Counted from the first letter of the stretch, positions 35,820 through 45,161 are shown. The stretch: DNA of 64,000 nt from Streptomyces sp. P3 (GCF_003032475.1 NZ_CP028369.1:8618001-8682000); one strand, 5' to 3'. Made by a program: numbers and translations. The notes: generated by a model not told the origin, from the sequence alone.

Positions 35820-36392
35820 ATGCCCGGCCAGCGATCCATCGCCGAAGCCGAGAAGCTCGCCGAGGCCAAACTCGGCGGCATCCCGCTGCGCCGCGAGCAG
35901 ATGGCCGTCGTCGCCAACATCTACCGCGCCGCCTCGGCGGTACGCCAGCACCTGGAGAACTCCGTGCTGCGCGGCTCCGACCTCACCTGGACGGCGTTCG
36001 TCGTGCTGTGGGTGGTGTGGGTGTGGGGGGAGTCGGAGACCCGGCACGTCGCAGAGGAGGCCGGGATCTCCAAGGGGACGCTGACCGGCGTGGCGCGCAC
36101 GCTGGAGGGGCGCGGTCTGGTCCGGCGGGCCGGGCATCCCACCGACGGCAGGCTGGTGCTGCTCAGCCTCACCGACGAGGGGGAGGCGTTGATGCGGCGG
36201 CTGTTCCCGGCCTTCAACGAGGAGGAGGCCTTCGTCGCGGGCCGGCTCAGCGACGAGGAGTGCCGCACCGTCGCGGACGGGCTGCGCCGCGTCGTGCGGC
36301 AGGTCGAGGAGGACGGCGAGGAGCGGCGCGCCGTCCTCCTCGACGGCGCCGAGCCGGCCCCGCGCCGCAGCGGGCGTCGTCCGAAGGCCTGA
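35820..36392 (+). CDS. MarR-family transcriptional regulator
   Basis: Winged-helix regulator of 190 aa. The core is DLTWTAFVVLWVVWVWGESE, HVAEEAGISKGTLTGVARTL and the wing RRAGHPTDGRLVLLSLTDEG. ATG 35820 has AAGGAG eight bases upstream. It closes the ABC-amidohydrolase-LLM cluster on the same strand and may respond to the imported compound or its product, alongside the divergent LuxR regulator. Confidence 0.9.
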   Translation: MPGQRSIAEAEKLAEAKLGGIPLRREQMAVVANIYRAASAVRQHLENSVLRGSDLTWTAFVVLWVVWVWGESETRHVAEEAGISKGTLTGVARTLEGRGLVRRAGHPTDGRLVLLSLTDEGEALMRRLFPAFNEEEAFVAGRLSDEECRTVADGLRRVVRQVEEDGEERRAVLLDGAEPAPRRSGRRPKA

Positions 36393-36571
36393 ACCGGACC
36401 CCCGAAACCCCGAGCGCGCCAACGAGAGGGGCCACGGCTTCCTCGTCTCCCGGGCGCCCGGGACGGCTGCCCGAGTGACGGCGGCAGGCGAGGCGCCGGG
36501 GTGCGTGACGCCGCGCCGGCCGCGCCGGTCTGTGCGCGATGTCTTGACGTGTACTGGGCATAGTGGCTTCA

Positions 36572-36585
36572 TGGGAGCGCTCCCA
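36572..36585. promoter_or_regulatory. CebR-type box (TGGGAGCGCTCCCA)
   Basis: Perfect 14-base palindrome identical to the Streptomyces CebR operator consensus as I know it. It lies 95 bases before the mannanase start. CebR is released by cello-oligosaccharides, so this mannanase may belong to the cellulose-response regulon. Confidence 0.88.
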
Positions 36586-36679
36586 TGCTCGGTCGCCCCC
36601 CACGCGCTCCCGACCTGCTCCGTGTTCCTCCCCACCCCTCCCGTCGGCTGAGTTCCTCGGCCTCACCCCTGGAGTCGCA

Positions 36680-38347
36680 GTGAGCACTGTCCCCACCCCT
36701 CGCACCTTTCCCTTAGCCGGGTTGCTGACCAGGCTCGCGGCCCTCCTCGGCCTGGTCCTGCTGGGCGCCCTGTGCCCGGCGACCGCGCAGGCGCAGCCGC
36801 AGTCGGCCGCCGCCCTCGCGACCGGCCTGCACATCAGCGACGGACGTCTCGTCGAGGGCAACGGGAACGACTTCGTCATGCGCGGCGTCAACCACGCCCA
36901 CACCTGGTACCCGGGCAGGACGCAGCAGTCGCTCGCCGACATCAAGGCGATGGGTGCCAACGCCGTGCGCGTCGTCCTCGCCGACGGCCACCGGTGGAGC
37001 GCCAACAGCCCCGCCGACGTCGCGAACGTCATCGCCCAGTGCAAGGCCAACCGGCTCATCTGCGTCCTGGAGGTGCACGACACCACCGGCTACGGCGAGG
37101 AGACGGCGGCCGGCACGCTGGACCACGCGGCCGACTACTGGATCGGCCTGAAGAGCGTCCTGGCCGGCCAGGAGGACTACGTCATCGTCAACATCGGCAA
37201 CGAGCCGTGGGGCAACACCGACCCGGCGGGCTGGACGGCGCCCACGATCGCCGCGGTCAAGAAGCTGCGCGCCGCCGGATTCCAGCACACGATCATGGTG
37301 GACGCCCCCAACTGGGGCCAGGACTGGCAGGGCGTGATGAAGGCCAACGCCCGGTCCGTGTACGACGCCGACACCACCGGCAACCTGATCTTCTCGATCC
37401 ACATGTACAGCGTCTTCGACACGGCGGCCGAGGTCACCGACTACCTGAACACCTTCGTCAACGCCAAACTGCCCCTTCTGATCGGGGAGTTCGGCGGCCC
37501 CGCGGACCAGTACGGGGACCCCGACGAGGACACCATGATGGCCGCCGCCCAGCGGCTCGAGCTCGGCTACCTGGCCTGGTCGTGGAGCGGCAACACCGAC
37601 CCGATCCTCGACCTGACGCTCAACTTCGACCCCGCCCAGCTCAGTTCGTGGGGCAAGCGCATCTTCAACGGCGTCAACGGCATCGCGCAGACGGCGAAGG
37701 AGGCCACCGTCTTCGGCGGCGGCTCGACGGGCGACACCCAGGCGCCGACCGCCCCGGGCGCCCCGGCCGCCTCGGCGGTGACGGCGACCTCCGCGACCCT
37801 CTCCTGGTCCGCGGCCACCGACGACGTCGGCGTCGCCGGCTACGACGTGGTGCGGGTCAGCGGCGCCACCGAGACCAAGGTGGGGGCATCCACCGGCACC
37901 ACCGCCACCCTCACCGGGCTCACGGCGAACACCGCGTACACCTTCGCCGTGTACGCGCGCGACGCCGCCGGAAACCGCTCCGCCCGCTCGGCGACGGTGA
38001 ACGTCACCACGGGCAGCGCGCCCGCCGTGGCCTGTTCCGTCGCCTACCGCGTGGCGGGGGAGTGGCCGGGCGGCTTCCAGGGGGAGATCATCCTGCGCAA
38101 CACCGGCGCCTCCCCCCTCAGCGGCTGGAAACTGGCCTTCGCCTTCGCCGACGGCCAGACCGTCGCCAACATGTGGGGCGGCACCGCGGTACAGAGCGGC
38201 GCCGCGGTGAGCGTCACGCCCGCGGCCTACACCTCCACCGTCCCCGCCGGCGGCTCGGTCACCGTCGGCTTCATCGGCGCCAAGGGCGCGGTCAACACCG
38301 CGCCGACGGCGTTCAGCCTCAACGGCGGTGCATGCGCCACGTCCTGA
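36680..38347 (+). CDS. Secreted GH5 endo-beta-1,4-mannanase with FN3 and CBM2
   Basis: Extracellular hydrolase of 555 aa. Signal peptide ~1-38 ending in CPATAQA. The GH5 domain (~45-345, subfamily 8 mannanase-like: RGVNHAHTWYPGRTQQSLAD) has acid/base Glu175 (IGNEPWGN) and nucleophile Glu270 (LLIGEFGG). A fibronectin type III linker (~352-445) leads to a C-terminal CBM2 cellulose-binding module (~450-555, with the aromatic GEWPGGFQGEI and GWKLAFAFADGQ). GTG start with GGAG upstream; a longer frame from 36563 overlaps the CebR-type box and is rejected. Mannanase rather than cellulase is judged from recalled Streptomyces ManA sequence. Confidence 0.9.
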   Translation: MSTVPTPRTFPLAGLLTRLAALLGLVLLGALCPATAQAQPQSAAALATGLHISDGRLVEGNGNDFVMRGVNHAHTWYPGRTQQSLADIKAMGANAVRVVLADGHRWSANSPADVANVIAQCKANRLICVLEVHDTTGYGEETAAGTLDHAADYWIGLKSVLAGQEDYVIVNIGNEPWGNTDPAGWTAPTIAAVKKLRAAGFQHTIMVDAPNWGQDWQGVMKANARSVYDADTTGNLIFSIHMYSVFDTAAEVTDYLNTFVNAKLPLLIGEFGGPADQYGDPDEDTMMAAAQRLELGYLAWSWSGNTDPILDLTLNFDPAQLSSWGKRIFNGVNGIAQTAKEATVFGGGSTGDTQAPTAPGAPAASAVTATSATLSWSAATDDVGVAGYDVVRVSGATETKVGASTGTTATLTGLTANTAYTFAVYARDAAGNRSARSATVNVTTGSAPAVACSVAYRVAGEWPGGFQGEIILRNTGASPLSGWKLAFAFADGQTVANMWGGTAVQSGAAVSVTPAAYTSTVPAGGSVTVGFIGAKGAVNTAPTAFSLNGGACATS

Positions 38348-38410
38348 CGTGACGTCATCAGTCCTTCCGTCACCTTCGCCGGTGGGTGCGCCGGTGAGGG
38401 CGGCAGTGAG

Positions 38411-38438
38411 GGCGGCGGCTCCCGTGGGAGCCGCCGCC
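38411..38438 (+). terminator. Hairpin terminator after the mannanase gene
   Basis: GGCGGCGGCTCCC pairs perfectly with GGGAGCCGCCGCC around GT, 64 bases past the mannanase stop. Stem of 13 all-matched, mostly GC pairs. Confidence 0.72.
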
Positions 38439-38586
38439 CGGCGCCGCGGGAGGTGTGGTCCCGGGGACGTCGGGCGCTCGTCCGGCGGCCTCGTCCCCGC
38501 CCCGCACCGCACGCCTCGGCCGCCCTGCGGTCTGCCGCCCGTGATGAGCGGACCGATCGTCCAAAAGCACCCCGTACTGTGTGCGC

Positions 38587-39093
38587 ATGTCCACGACGCC
38601 CCGGTGGCTCAACGCCGACGAACGACGAGCCTGGCTGGCCTACGTCGAGTTCTCCACGCTGCTGTCCGACCACCTGAACCGGCAGCTGAGGCGCGACGCG
38701 GGCATGACGCACGCCGACTACAGCCTGCTGGCCTACCTCTCCATGGCCCCGGAGACCACGCTCGGCATGTCGGACCTGGCCCAGCGGCTGAAGATCACCC
38801 GCAGTCGGCTCACCCACGCGGTGAGCCGGCTGCGCGACGTCGGCCTCGTGGACCGCCGGGAGGACCCCGCCGACGGCCGCGGCCAGCTCGCCTTCCTCAC
38901 CGACGCGGGCAGGGCCCTGCTGGACGAGGTGGCCCCCGGCCATGTCGAGGCCGTCCGCCGGGTGGTGTTCGACGTGCTCACCCCCGAGCAGGTGCGGCAG
39001 TTCGCGGAGATCGGCGAGGCGATCAGCGAGGCCCTGCACCGGGCCGAGAGCACCGAGGCCGACCCCGCGGCGCTGCCCTGGCGACGCCGGTAG
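38587..39093 (+). CDS. MarR-family transcriptional regulator
   Basis: Regulator of 168 aa. Core: LNRQLRRDAGMTHADYSLLA, MSDLAQRLKITRSRLTHAVS and the wing DRREDPADGRGQLAFLTDAG. No ribosome site is visible; TACTGT sits about ten bases before the ATG, so the mRNA may be leaderless. Stand-alone gene between the mannanase and gnd; the target is unclear. Confidence 0.88.
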   Translation: MSTTPRWLNADERRAWLAYVEFSTLLSDHLNRQLRRDAGMTHADYSLLAYLSMAPETTLGMSDLAQRLKITRSRLTHAVSRLRDVGLVDRREDPADGRGQLAFLTDAGRALLDEVAPGHVEAVRRVVFDVLTPEQVRQFAEIGEAISEALHRAESTEADPAALPWRRR

Positions 39094-39247
39094 ACCGGCC
39101 CGGCCGCGGATGACGCAGGGGCCCCGGCGGCCGGCCGTTCGGCTTGTTCGGCGGGGAATCGAGAAGAACCGGCCGACGGTCCGTACCTGGGGGTACCGGG
39201 GGGCGGCGCCCGCCCTCCGGCCACGCCACCGATCCTAGGGACACCTC

Positions 39248-40687
39248 GTGAACGCAACCGCCGCCATCGGCGTCACCGGCCTCGGCGTGATGGGCCGCAA
39301 CCTCGCGCGCAACTTCGCCCGCAACGGCTACACCGTCGCCGTCCACAACCGCACCGCCGGACGCACCCGCGCGCTCGTCGAGGAGTTCGGGCACGAGGGC
39401 GCGTTCGTGCCCGCCGAGTCGGCCGCGGACTTCGTGGCGGCGCTGGAACGTCCCCGCCGCCTGATGATCATGGTGCAGGCGGGCGCCGTCACCGACGCGG
39501 TCATCGAGGAGTTCGCCCCGCTCCTGGAGCCCGGCGACATGATCATCGACGGTGGCAACGCCCACTACGCCGACACCCGCCGCCGCGAGGAGTCCCTGCG
39601 CGAGCGCGGGCTCCACTTCGTCGGCGCCGGCGTCTCCGGCGGCGAGGAGGGCGCGCTGAACGGGCCGGCCGTCATGGTCGGCGGCTCCAGCGAGTCCTAC
39701 GACGTGCTCGGCCCCATGTTCGAGTCCATCAGCGCCAAGGTCGGTGGCGAGCCCTGCGCCACGCACATCGGCACCGACGGCGCCGGGCACTTCGTCAAGA
39801 TGGTGCACAACGGCATCGAGTACGCCGACATGCAGCTCATCGCCGAGGCGTACGACCTGCTGCGCCAGGTCGCCGGCTACACACCGGCCGAGATCGCCGG
39901 CATCTTCCGGACCTGGAACGAGGGCCGGCTCGGCTCCTACCTCATCGAGATCACCGCCGAGGTCCTCGCCCACACGGACGCCGCCACCGGCCGGGCGTTC
40001 GTCGACATCGTCGCCGACGCCGCCGGACAGAAGGGCACCGGCCGCTGGACCGTGCAGACCGCCCTGGACCTCGGCTCCCCGGTCACCGCCATCGCCCAGG
40101 CCACCTTCGCCCGGGCCGCCTCCGGCCAGCGCGAACTGCGCGCCGCGTACGCGGGCCTGCCCGGCGGCACGACGCCGCCGCTCAGCCGCACCGAGGCCAC
40201 CCGCTTCACCTCGCAGGTCGAGCACGCCCTGTACGCCTCGAAGGTCATCGCCTACGACCAGGGCTGGAAGATGATCCAGGACGCGGCCGGCGAGTTCGGC
40301 TGGAAGATCGACCTGGGCGCGGTCGCCCGGATCTGGCGCGGCGGCTGCATCATCCGCGCCTCGTTCCTGGACCGCATCCGCGCCGCGTACGCGGCCGACC
40401 CGGACCTGGTCAGCCTGCTCGGCGAGATGGAGTTCGCCATGGAGATCACCGACGCGCAGGTGCCCTGGCGCGAGACCGTGGCCTCCGCGGCCCGCCGCGG
40501 CATTCCGGTGCCGGCCTTCTCCGCCGCGCTCGCCCACTACGACACCCTGCGCGCGGAGCGGTTGCCCGCCGCCCTGCTCCAGGGCCAGCGCGACTACTTC
40601 GGCGCCCACACCTACGGCCGCACCGACCGGCCGGGCGCCTTCCACACCCACTGGGCCGAGCCGGGCCGCCCGGAGACGTCCGCCTGA
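39248..40687 (+). CDS. gnd: 6-phosphogluconate dehydrogenase, decarboxylating
   Basis: Pentose-phosphate enzyme of 479 aa, the normal length for the homodimeric long form. It oxidises 6-phosphogluconate to ribulose-5-phosphate and CO2 with NADP. The cofactor loop is GVTGLGVMGRNLARNFARNG; the substrate and catalytic region is GHFVKMVHNGIEYADMQLI (Lys and Asn), preceded by GAGVSGGEEGALNGPAVMVG. GTG start with AGGGA upstream. A large hairpin follows the stop. Confidence 0.96.
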   Translation: MNATAAIGVTGLGVMGRNLARNFARNGYTVAVHNRTAGRTRALVEEFGHEGAFVPAESAADFVAALERPRRLMIMVQAGAVTDAVIEEFAPLLEPGDMIIDGGNAHYADTRRREESLRERGLHFVGAGVSGGEEGALNGPAVMVGGSSESYDVLGPMFESISAKVGGEPCATHIGTDGAGHFVKMVHNGIEYADMQLIAEAYDLLRQVAGYTPAEIAGIFRTWNEGRLGSYLIEITAEVLAHTDAATGRAFVDIVADAAGQKGTGRWTVQTALDLGSPVTAIAQATFARAASGQRELRAAYAGLPGGTTPPLSRTEATRFTSQVEHALYASKVIAYDQGWKMIQDAAGEFGWKIDLGAVARIWRGGCIIRASFLDRIRAAYAADPDLVSLLGEMEFAMEITDAQVPWRETVASAARRGIPVPAFSAALAHYDTLRAERLPAALLQGQRDYFGAHTYGRTDRPGAFHTHWAEPGRPETSA

Positions 40688-40696
40688 CGGATCGCG

Positions 40697-40757
40697 GACA
40701 CGGACACGGCCGGAGCGGGGCGCTCGACGAGTGCCCCGCTCCATCCGTGTCCGTGTC
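40697..40757. terminator. Large two-part hairpin between convergent gnd and response regulator
   Basis: Outer arms GACACGGACACGG and CCGTGTCCGTGTC pair perfectly over 13 bp. After a CC/AT internal loop, inner arms GGAGCGGGGC and GCCCCGCTCC pair over 10 bp, with a further CTC/GAG pairing at the tip. Because it is symmetric it can stop transcription from both sides. Confidence 0.78.
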
Positions 40758-40851
40758 GGCGACCGCCTGTAGGGTGCCCGCCTTCGTACGCAACGCCGGA
40801 GCTGTGACGGCCTTCGGTGTCGATCTGGGTCGGCCACGGCCGGCCGGTGTC

Positions 40852-41529
40852 TCAGCCTTGTCGCTCTCCCGCGCGTACCAGGCCGGTTTCGTAGGCGATG
40901 ACGACGAGTTGGGCGCGGTCGCGGGCGCCGAGTTTGGCCATGGCCCGGTTGGCGTGTGTCTTGACGGTGACCGGGGTGACGAAGAGTCGTTCGGCGATCT
41001 CGTCGTTGGCCAGGCCGGTGCCCACCAGGGTCAGCACTTCTCGTTCCCGGGGTGTCAGCGCGGCCAGCCGCGTGGGGTCGACGAGGTCGCCGGGGCAGGG
41101 CTGGGCGAGGACGCGAGAGATGAGGCCCTTCGTGGCCGCGGGGGAGAGCAGCGCCTCGCCGGCGGCCACCAGCCGGATCGCTTCGAGGAGCTGCGCCGGT
41201 TCGACTCCCTTGCCCAGGAATCCGCTCGCCCCGGCCCGCAGGGCCTCGACCACGAGGTCGTCCTCCTCGAAGGTGGTCAGGACGAGGACCTTGACCCCGG
41301 CCAGGTCCTCGTCCTGGGCAATCAGCCGTGTGGCTTCGATGCCGTCGACCTCGGGCATCCGGATGTCCATGACCACGACGTCGGTGCGCTCGGAGCGGGC
41401 CAGCCGGGCGGCCTCCCGTCCGTTGGAGGCTTCCGCGACGACGTCCATGTCGGGCTGGGCGTTGATGAGCAGCCGGAAGGTGCCGCGGAGCAGGGCCTGG
41501 TCGTCGGCGAGCAGGACGCGAATGGTCAT
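40852..41529 (-). CDS. LuxR/NarL-family response regulator
   Basis: Response regulator of 225 aa. Receiver domain with Asp9-Asp10 and phosphoacceptor Asp55 (VVVMDIRMPEVDG); C-terminal HTH LTPREREVLTLVGTGLANDE followed by IAERLFVTPVTVKTHANRAM. The ATG at 41529 has GAGGAA ten bases upstream, while a GTG at 41547 overlaps the kinase stop (GTGA), so either start is translation-coupled. Partner of the adjacent kinase; the likely target is the MMPL exporter gene upstream in the same run. Confidence 0.92.
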   Translation of the reverse strand: MTIRVLLADDQALLRGTFRLLINAQPDMDVVAEASNGREAARLARSERTDVVVMDIRMPEVDGIEATRLIAQDEDLAGVKVLVLTTFEEDDLVVEALRAGASGFLGKGVEPAQLLEAIRLVAAGEALLSPAATKGLISRVLAQPCPGDLVDPTRLAALTPREREVLTLVGTGLANDEIAERLFVTPVTVKTHANRAMAKLGARDRAQLVVIAYETGLVRAGERQG

Positions 41530-41543
41530 GGGCGGGTGGTTCC

Positions 41544-42737
41544 TCACGAGGGGTTCGAAACGCTGGTGGGGGCGAGTGAGAGCGGAAGTTCGGCCACGAC
41601 CTCGAAGCCGCGCCCGGGCAGCGGCCCTGCGGTGACCGTCCCGCCGATGGCGGTGGCCCGCTCGCGCATGCCGACCAGCCCGTGGCCGGTGCCCGCGCCC
41701 TTCGGCGGGCCCGGACGTCCGTCGTCCGTGACGGTCACCCGGAGCGTGTGCGGACCGTAGTCGAGGACGAGGGCGGCCTCACTGCCGGCGGCGTGTTTGT
41801 GGGAGTTGGTGAGGGCTTCCTGGATGATGCGGTAGGCGGTCAGTTCGGTGGCGGGTGTCAGCGGCGAGGGGGTGCCGGTGCGGGTCACCCGTACGGACAG
41901 CCCGCTCGCGCGGCACCCGTCGACGAGGGTGTCGAGGTCGGCCAGACGCGGGATGGGGGCTCGTGAACCGGGCGCGTCGCCGGGCTGGCGCAGCAGGCCG
42001 ACGGTGGCGCGCAGTTCGTCGAGCGCGGCGCGGCTGTTGTCCTGGATGTGGGCGAGCGCCTCGTACGCCTGGTCGGGGTTGGCGCGCATGAGGTGGTGAG
42101 CCACCCCTGCCTGGGCGTTGACCAGGGTGATGTGGTGGGCGACGACGTCGTGCAGGTCGCGCGCGATGCGCACGCGTTCCTGGGTGACCCGGCGCCGGGC
42201 CTCCTCCTCCTGCATGCGCTCGGCATGCTCCACGCGTTCCCGGGCCGCAGCGAGGCTCTCACGACGGCTGCGGACGGCCCGGCCCAGCGCGGTGGCGGCG
42301 AGCACGAAGTCGAAGCGCAGCAGGCTGGCCCCTCCCACCAGGGACTCCGCCTGGGTGGCCGCGTAGACACCGGTGATCGCCACGCCCGCGGCCACGCCGA
42401 CGCTCCACGCCGTGCGCCGGCTGCCGTGTACGGCGAGCGTGTACAGGGCGACGAGGCTCGCCGCCGGGGTCGGCGCGATGTGTGAGGCAACGGCCATCAG
42501 CGTGAGGTCGCCCGCCAGGGTGAACACAGCGACTCCCAGCGGCCAACGGCTCCGGAAGGCCAGCGGCACGCAGGACAGGGCCATCCACACCACTTCGTCC
42601 CAACGCGGCTCGTGCCAGTCGTTCTTGCCGACGGCCGTCGCCGCCGTGGCGATCACGATCAGCGGTACCGCGGGCAGTGCGTCTCTGATGCGGTCATGAC
42701 GAGCCAGCCACTGTCGCCACACCATGGGCAGTTCCAT
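41544..42737 (-). CDS. Sensor histidine kinase (HisKA_3 / NarL type)
   Basis: Membrane histidine kinase of 397 aa. The N-terminus has about four to five hydrophobic segments (residues ~20-150), then a dimerisation helix with the phospho-His in RVRIARDLHDVVAHHITLVN, and an HATPase domain with TELTAYRIIQEALTNSHKHA and GHGLVGMRERATAIGG. It has no large outside sensor domain, so it may sense membrane stress. It lies 91 bases after the MMPL gene and overlaps the response regulator. Confidence 0.93.
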   Translation of the reverse strand: MELPMVWRQWLARHDRIRDALPAVPLIVIATAATAVGKNDWHEPRWDEVVWMALSCVPLAFRSRWPLGVAVFTLAGDLTLMAVASHIAPTPAASLVALYTLAVHGSRRTAWSVGVAAGVAITGVYAATQAESLVGGASLLRFDFVLAATALGRAVRSRRESLAAARERVEHAERMQEEEARRRVTQERVRIARDLHDVVAHHITLVNAQAGVAHHLMRANPDQAYEALAHIQDNSRAALDELRATVGLLRQPGDAPGSRAPIPRLADLDTLVDGCRASGLSVRVTRTGTPSPLTPATELTAYRIIQEALTNSHKHAAGSEAALVLDYGPHTLRVTVTDDGRPGPPKGAGTGHGLVGMRERATAIGGTVTAGPLPGRGFEVVAELPLSLAPTSVSNPS

Positions 42738-42828
42738 TCCCTCACTGTAAGCAGCGCGAGCCGGCGGAAGGCCAGGTCACCCTGTCTTTCGCCGGCACCG
42801 CGTGGGATGCGGTCCGTCATACTGACGG

Positions 42829-45033
42829 TCAGTTGGCCCAACCGGCGGTCTCGGGCTCCCGCTCCGGGTGCCGCGGGTGCTGCGGGTGCGTCGGCTCGTC
42901 GGCGGGGCCTTCCACGGACACGTGGGGCAGGGCCTTGTCCAGTCGGCGGGGCAGCCACCAGTTGGCCCGTCCGCACAGGTGCATGAGCGCGGGGACGACG
43001 ACCATGCGGATCAGCAGGGCGTCCACGGCAACGGCGACGGCGAGACTGACGCCGAACTCGGAGATGACGCGCATGCCGCCGAAGACGAAGGAGCCGAAGA
43101 CGCAGACCATGATGGTGGCCGCGACGGCGATGACCTTGCCGGTCTCGGCCTGCCCGACGCGGACCGCGCGCCGGCTGTCGCCGGTGTGGGCCCATTCCTC
43201 GCGCATCCGGCTGACGAGGAAGACCTGGTAGTCCATGGACAGGCCGAACATGATGCCGACGACCAGGATCGGCACGAACGACTCGATCGGTCCGGCGGAG
43301 CCGAGGCCGAGGGCCCCGGCGCCGAAGCCGTACTGGAAGACGACGACGATGGCGCCGAAGGCCACCCCGATGCTGAGGATGTTCAGCACCGCACCCACGG
43401 CGGGGATGAGCAGACTGCGGAAGGCCACGGTCAGGAGCAGGAAGCCGAGCGCGGCGATGACCAGCACGAAGACCGGGAGTTTGCCCATCAGCACGGAGGC
43501 GAAGTCATCGTTGCTCGCGGTGACACCGCCCACGTAGACCTTCATCGACGTGCCCTGTTCCGCTTCGGGGATCACGTCGTCGCGCAGGTGGTGGATCAGG
43601 TCGGAGGTGGCCGCCGACTGGGGCGACGTGGTCGGGACGACGGATATCACCCCGACCGTCCGGCCGTCCTTCATCGGCGCGGCTCCGGCACTGGCCACAC
43701 CGTCGACCTCCTTGAGAGCGGTGACGAGCCTTCCCGCGGCTGCCTTGTCGGCGGCACCCGGAGCCTGGACGGCCAGCACCAGCGGGCCGTTGAAGCCCGG
43801 ACCGAAGCCGTCCGCGATCATGTCGTACGCCTGACGGTTCGTCGAGGTCGTAGGCAGGTTGCCGTCGTCGGACGCGCCCAGCCGCAGTGACAGCGTCGGC
43901 AGCGCGAGCGCCGCCAGCACGGTCAGGGCGGCGACACCCAGGGCCTTGGGCCGTGACTGGACGTGCTCGGCCCACCGGGCCCACAGCCCGACCCTGCCCG
44001 AGGAGCGTTGCCTGCCCTGCCCGGCCATCTCGCGGCGCTCGCTCTTGCTGAGGACGCGTGGACCGATCATGCCGAGCAGCGCGGGGAGCAGAGTGAGGGC
44101 GGCCAGCACGGTGAGGACGACGGTGACGGCCGCGCCGATCGCCATGCCGTTGATGATGCCGACGTTCAGGGTGAGCATGCCCAGCAGCGCGACGACGACC
44201 GTCAGCCCGGCGAACACCACGGCCCGGCCGGAGGTGTTGAGGGACTTGGCGACCGACTCGGCCACGCTCATACCGGCCATCAGGTTGGCGCGGTGCCGGT
44301 TGACGATGAACAGGGCGTAGTCGATGCCCACGCCCAGCCCGATCAGCGAGCCGAGGGTGAGCGTGGTGTCGGAGAGCGTGATGACATGGCTGAGCAGCAT
44401 CACCGTGATGGCGGAGGTGCCGACGCCGACCACGGCCGTGATGATGGGCAGCGCCGCGACCCAGATGGCCCGGAAGACGAACAGCAGCACGACGAAGGCG
44501 AGAACGATGCCCATGGCGTCGGCGACGGCGTTCGGTTCGGGGTTCACGGTGAACGCCTGCCCGTTCAGCGCGATGTGCAGGTTCTCCGCCCCCGGGTCGG
44601 TGGCGAGTTCCTTCACGTGGTCGATCTGCGCGTCCGTCACGTCTTGGTCGAAGGCGACCGTGGCGTAGGCCGTCCTGCCGTCCTTGCTGATCTGCGCCCT
44701 GCCCTCGGGCGTGTAGGGGCTGGTCACGGAGGCGACCCCCGGAGCGTCGACGATGTCCTCCAGAGCGCCGGTCATTGCCTGCTCGGCGGCGGGCTCGGTG
44801 ACCTTGGCGCCGTCCATCTGCCAGACGATCCGGCCGCTCTTGCCCGCCGCGCTGTCGGAGGCCTGCTGCAGCAGGGCCGTCGCCTTGGCCGAGTCGGTGT
44901 TCTGCGAGATCGGGCTGTTGCCGAAGGCGTTGCCGACCGCACCGACTCCGGCGCCGAGCGCGAGCAACAAGCCCACCCAGACCAGGATGACGGCGAGCCG
45001 GTGCCGGTGGCACCAGCGGGCGAGAGGGGACAT
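42829..45033 (-). CDS. MMPL/RND-family transporter
   Basis: Large exporter of 734 aa with the typical layout: TM1, an outside loop (~35-180), TM2-6 with SSD-like features (GLGVGIDYALFIVNRHRANL), a second outside loop (~390-545) and TM8-12 with FGLSMDYQVFLVSRMREEW. The two Asp-Tyr pairs (GIDYALF, SMDYQVF) are the proton-relay sites. Such proteins export lipids or antibiotics. ATG 45033 has AAAGG eight bases upstream. First gene of the exporter-kinase-regulator run, so the system is probably self-controlled. Substrate unknown. Confidence 0.92.
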   Translation of the reverse strand: MSPLARWCHRHRLAVILVWVGLLLALGAGVGAVGNAFGNSPISQNTDSAKATALLQQASDSAAGKSGRIVWQMDGAKVTEPAAEQAMTGALEDIVDAPGVASVTSPYTPEGRAQISKDGRTAYATVAFDQDVTDAQIDHVKELATDPGAENLHIALNGQAFTVNPEPNAVADAMGIVLAFVVLLFVFRAIWVAALPIITAVVGVGTSAITVMLLSHVITLSDTTLTLGSLIGLGVGIDYALFIVNRHRANLMAGMSVAESVAKSLNTSGRAVVFAGLTVVVALLGMLTLNVGIINGMAIGAAVTVVLTVLAALTLLPALLGMIGPRVLSKSERREMAGQGRQRSSGRVGLWARWAEHVQSRPKALGVAALTVLAALALPTLSLRLGASDDGNLPTTSTNRQAYDMIADGFGPGFNGPLVLAVQAPGAADKAAAGRLVTALKEVDGVASAGAAPMKDGRTVGVISVVPTTSPQSAATSDLIHHLRDDVIPEAEQGTSMKVYVGGVTASNDDFASVLMGKLPVFVLVIAALGFLLLTVAFRSLLIPAVGAVLNILSIGVAFGAIVVVFQYGFGAGALGLGSAGPIESFVPILVVGIMFGLSMDYQVFLVSRMREEWAHTGDSRRAVRVGQAETGKVIAVAATIMVCVFGSFVFGGMRVISEFGVSLAVAVAVDALLIRMVVVPALMHLCGRANWWLPRRLDKALPHVSVEGPADEPTHPQHPRHPEREPETAGWAN

Positions 45034-45143
45034 CGACGAGCCTTTCCAGGGATCTGCCATGCGTACGGGCCGATCAACACGGCCCACCCGAACGCTCGCA
45101 GTTCTCCGGCCTCTCGTCGTCGGCCGTACGCAGACACTTGCGC

Positions 45144-45161
45144 CTACTGCGCTCGCAGTAG
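45144..45161. promoter_or_regulatory. Palindrome upstream of the MMPL exporter (CTACTGCG-CT-CGCAGTAG)
   Basis: Perfect 8-bp arms with a 2-base spacer, 111 bases before the MMPL start. A candidate operator for the response regulator or for an unlinked repressor. Confidence 0.55.
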
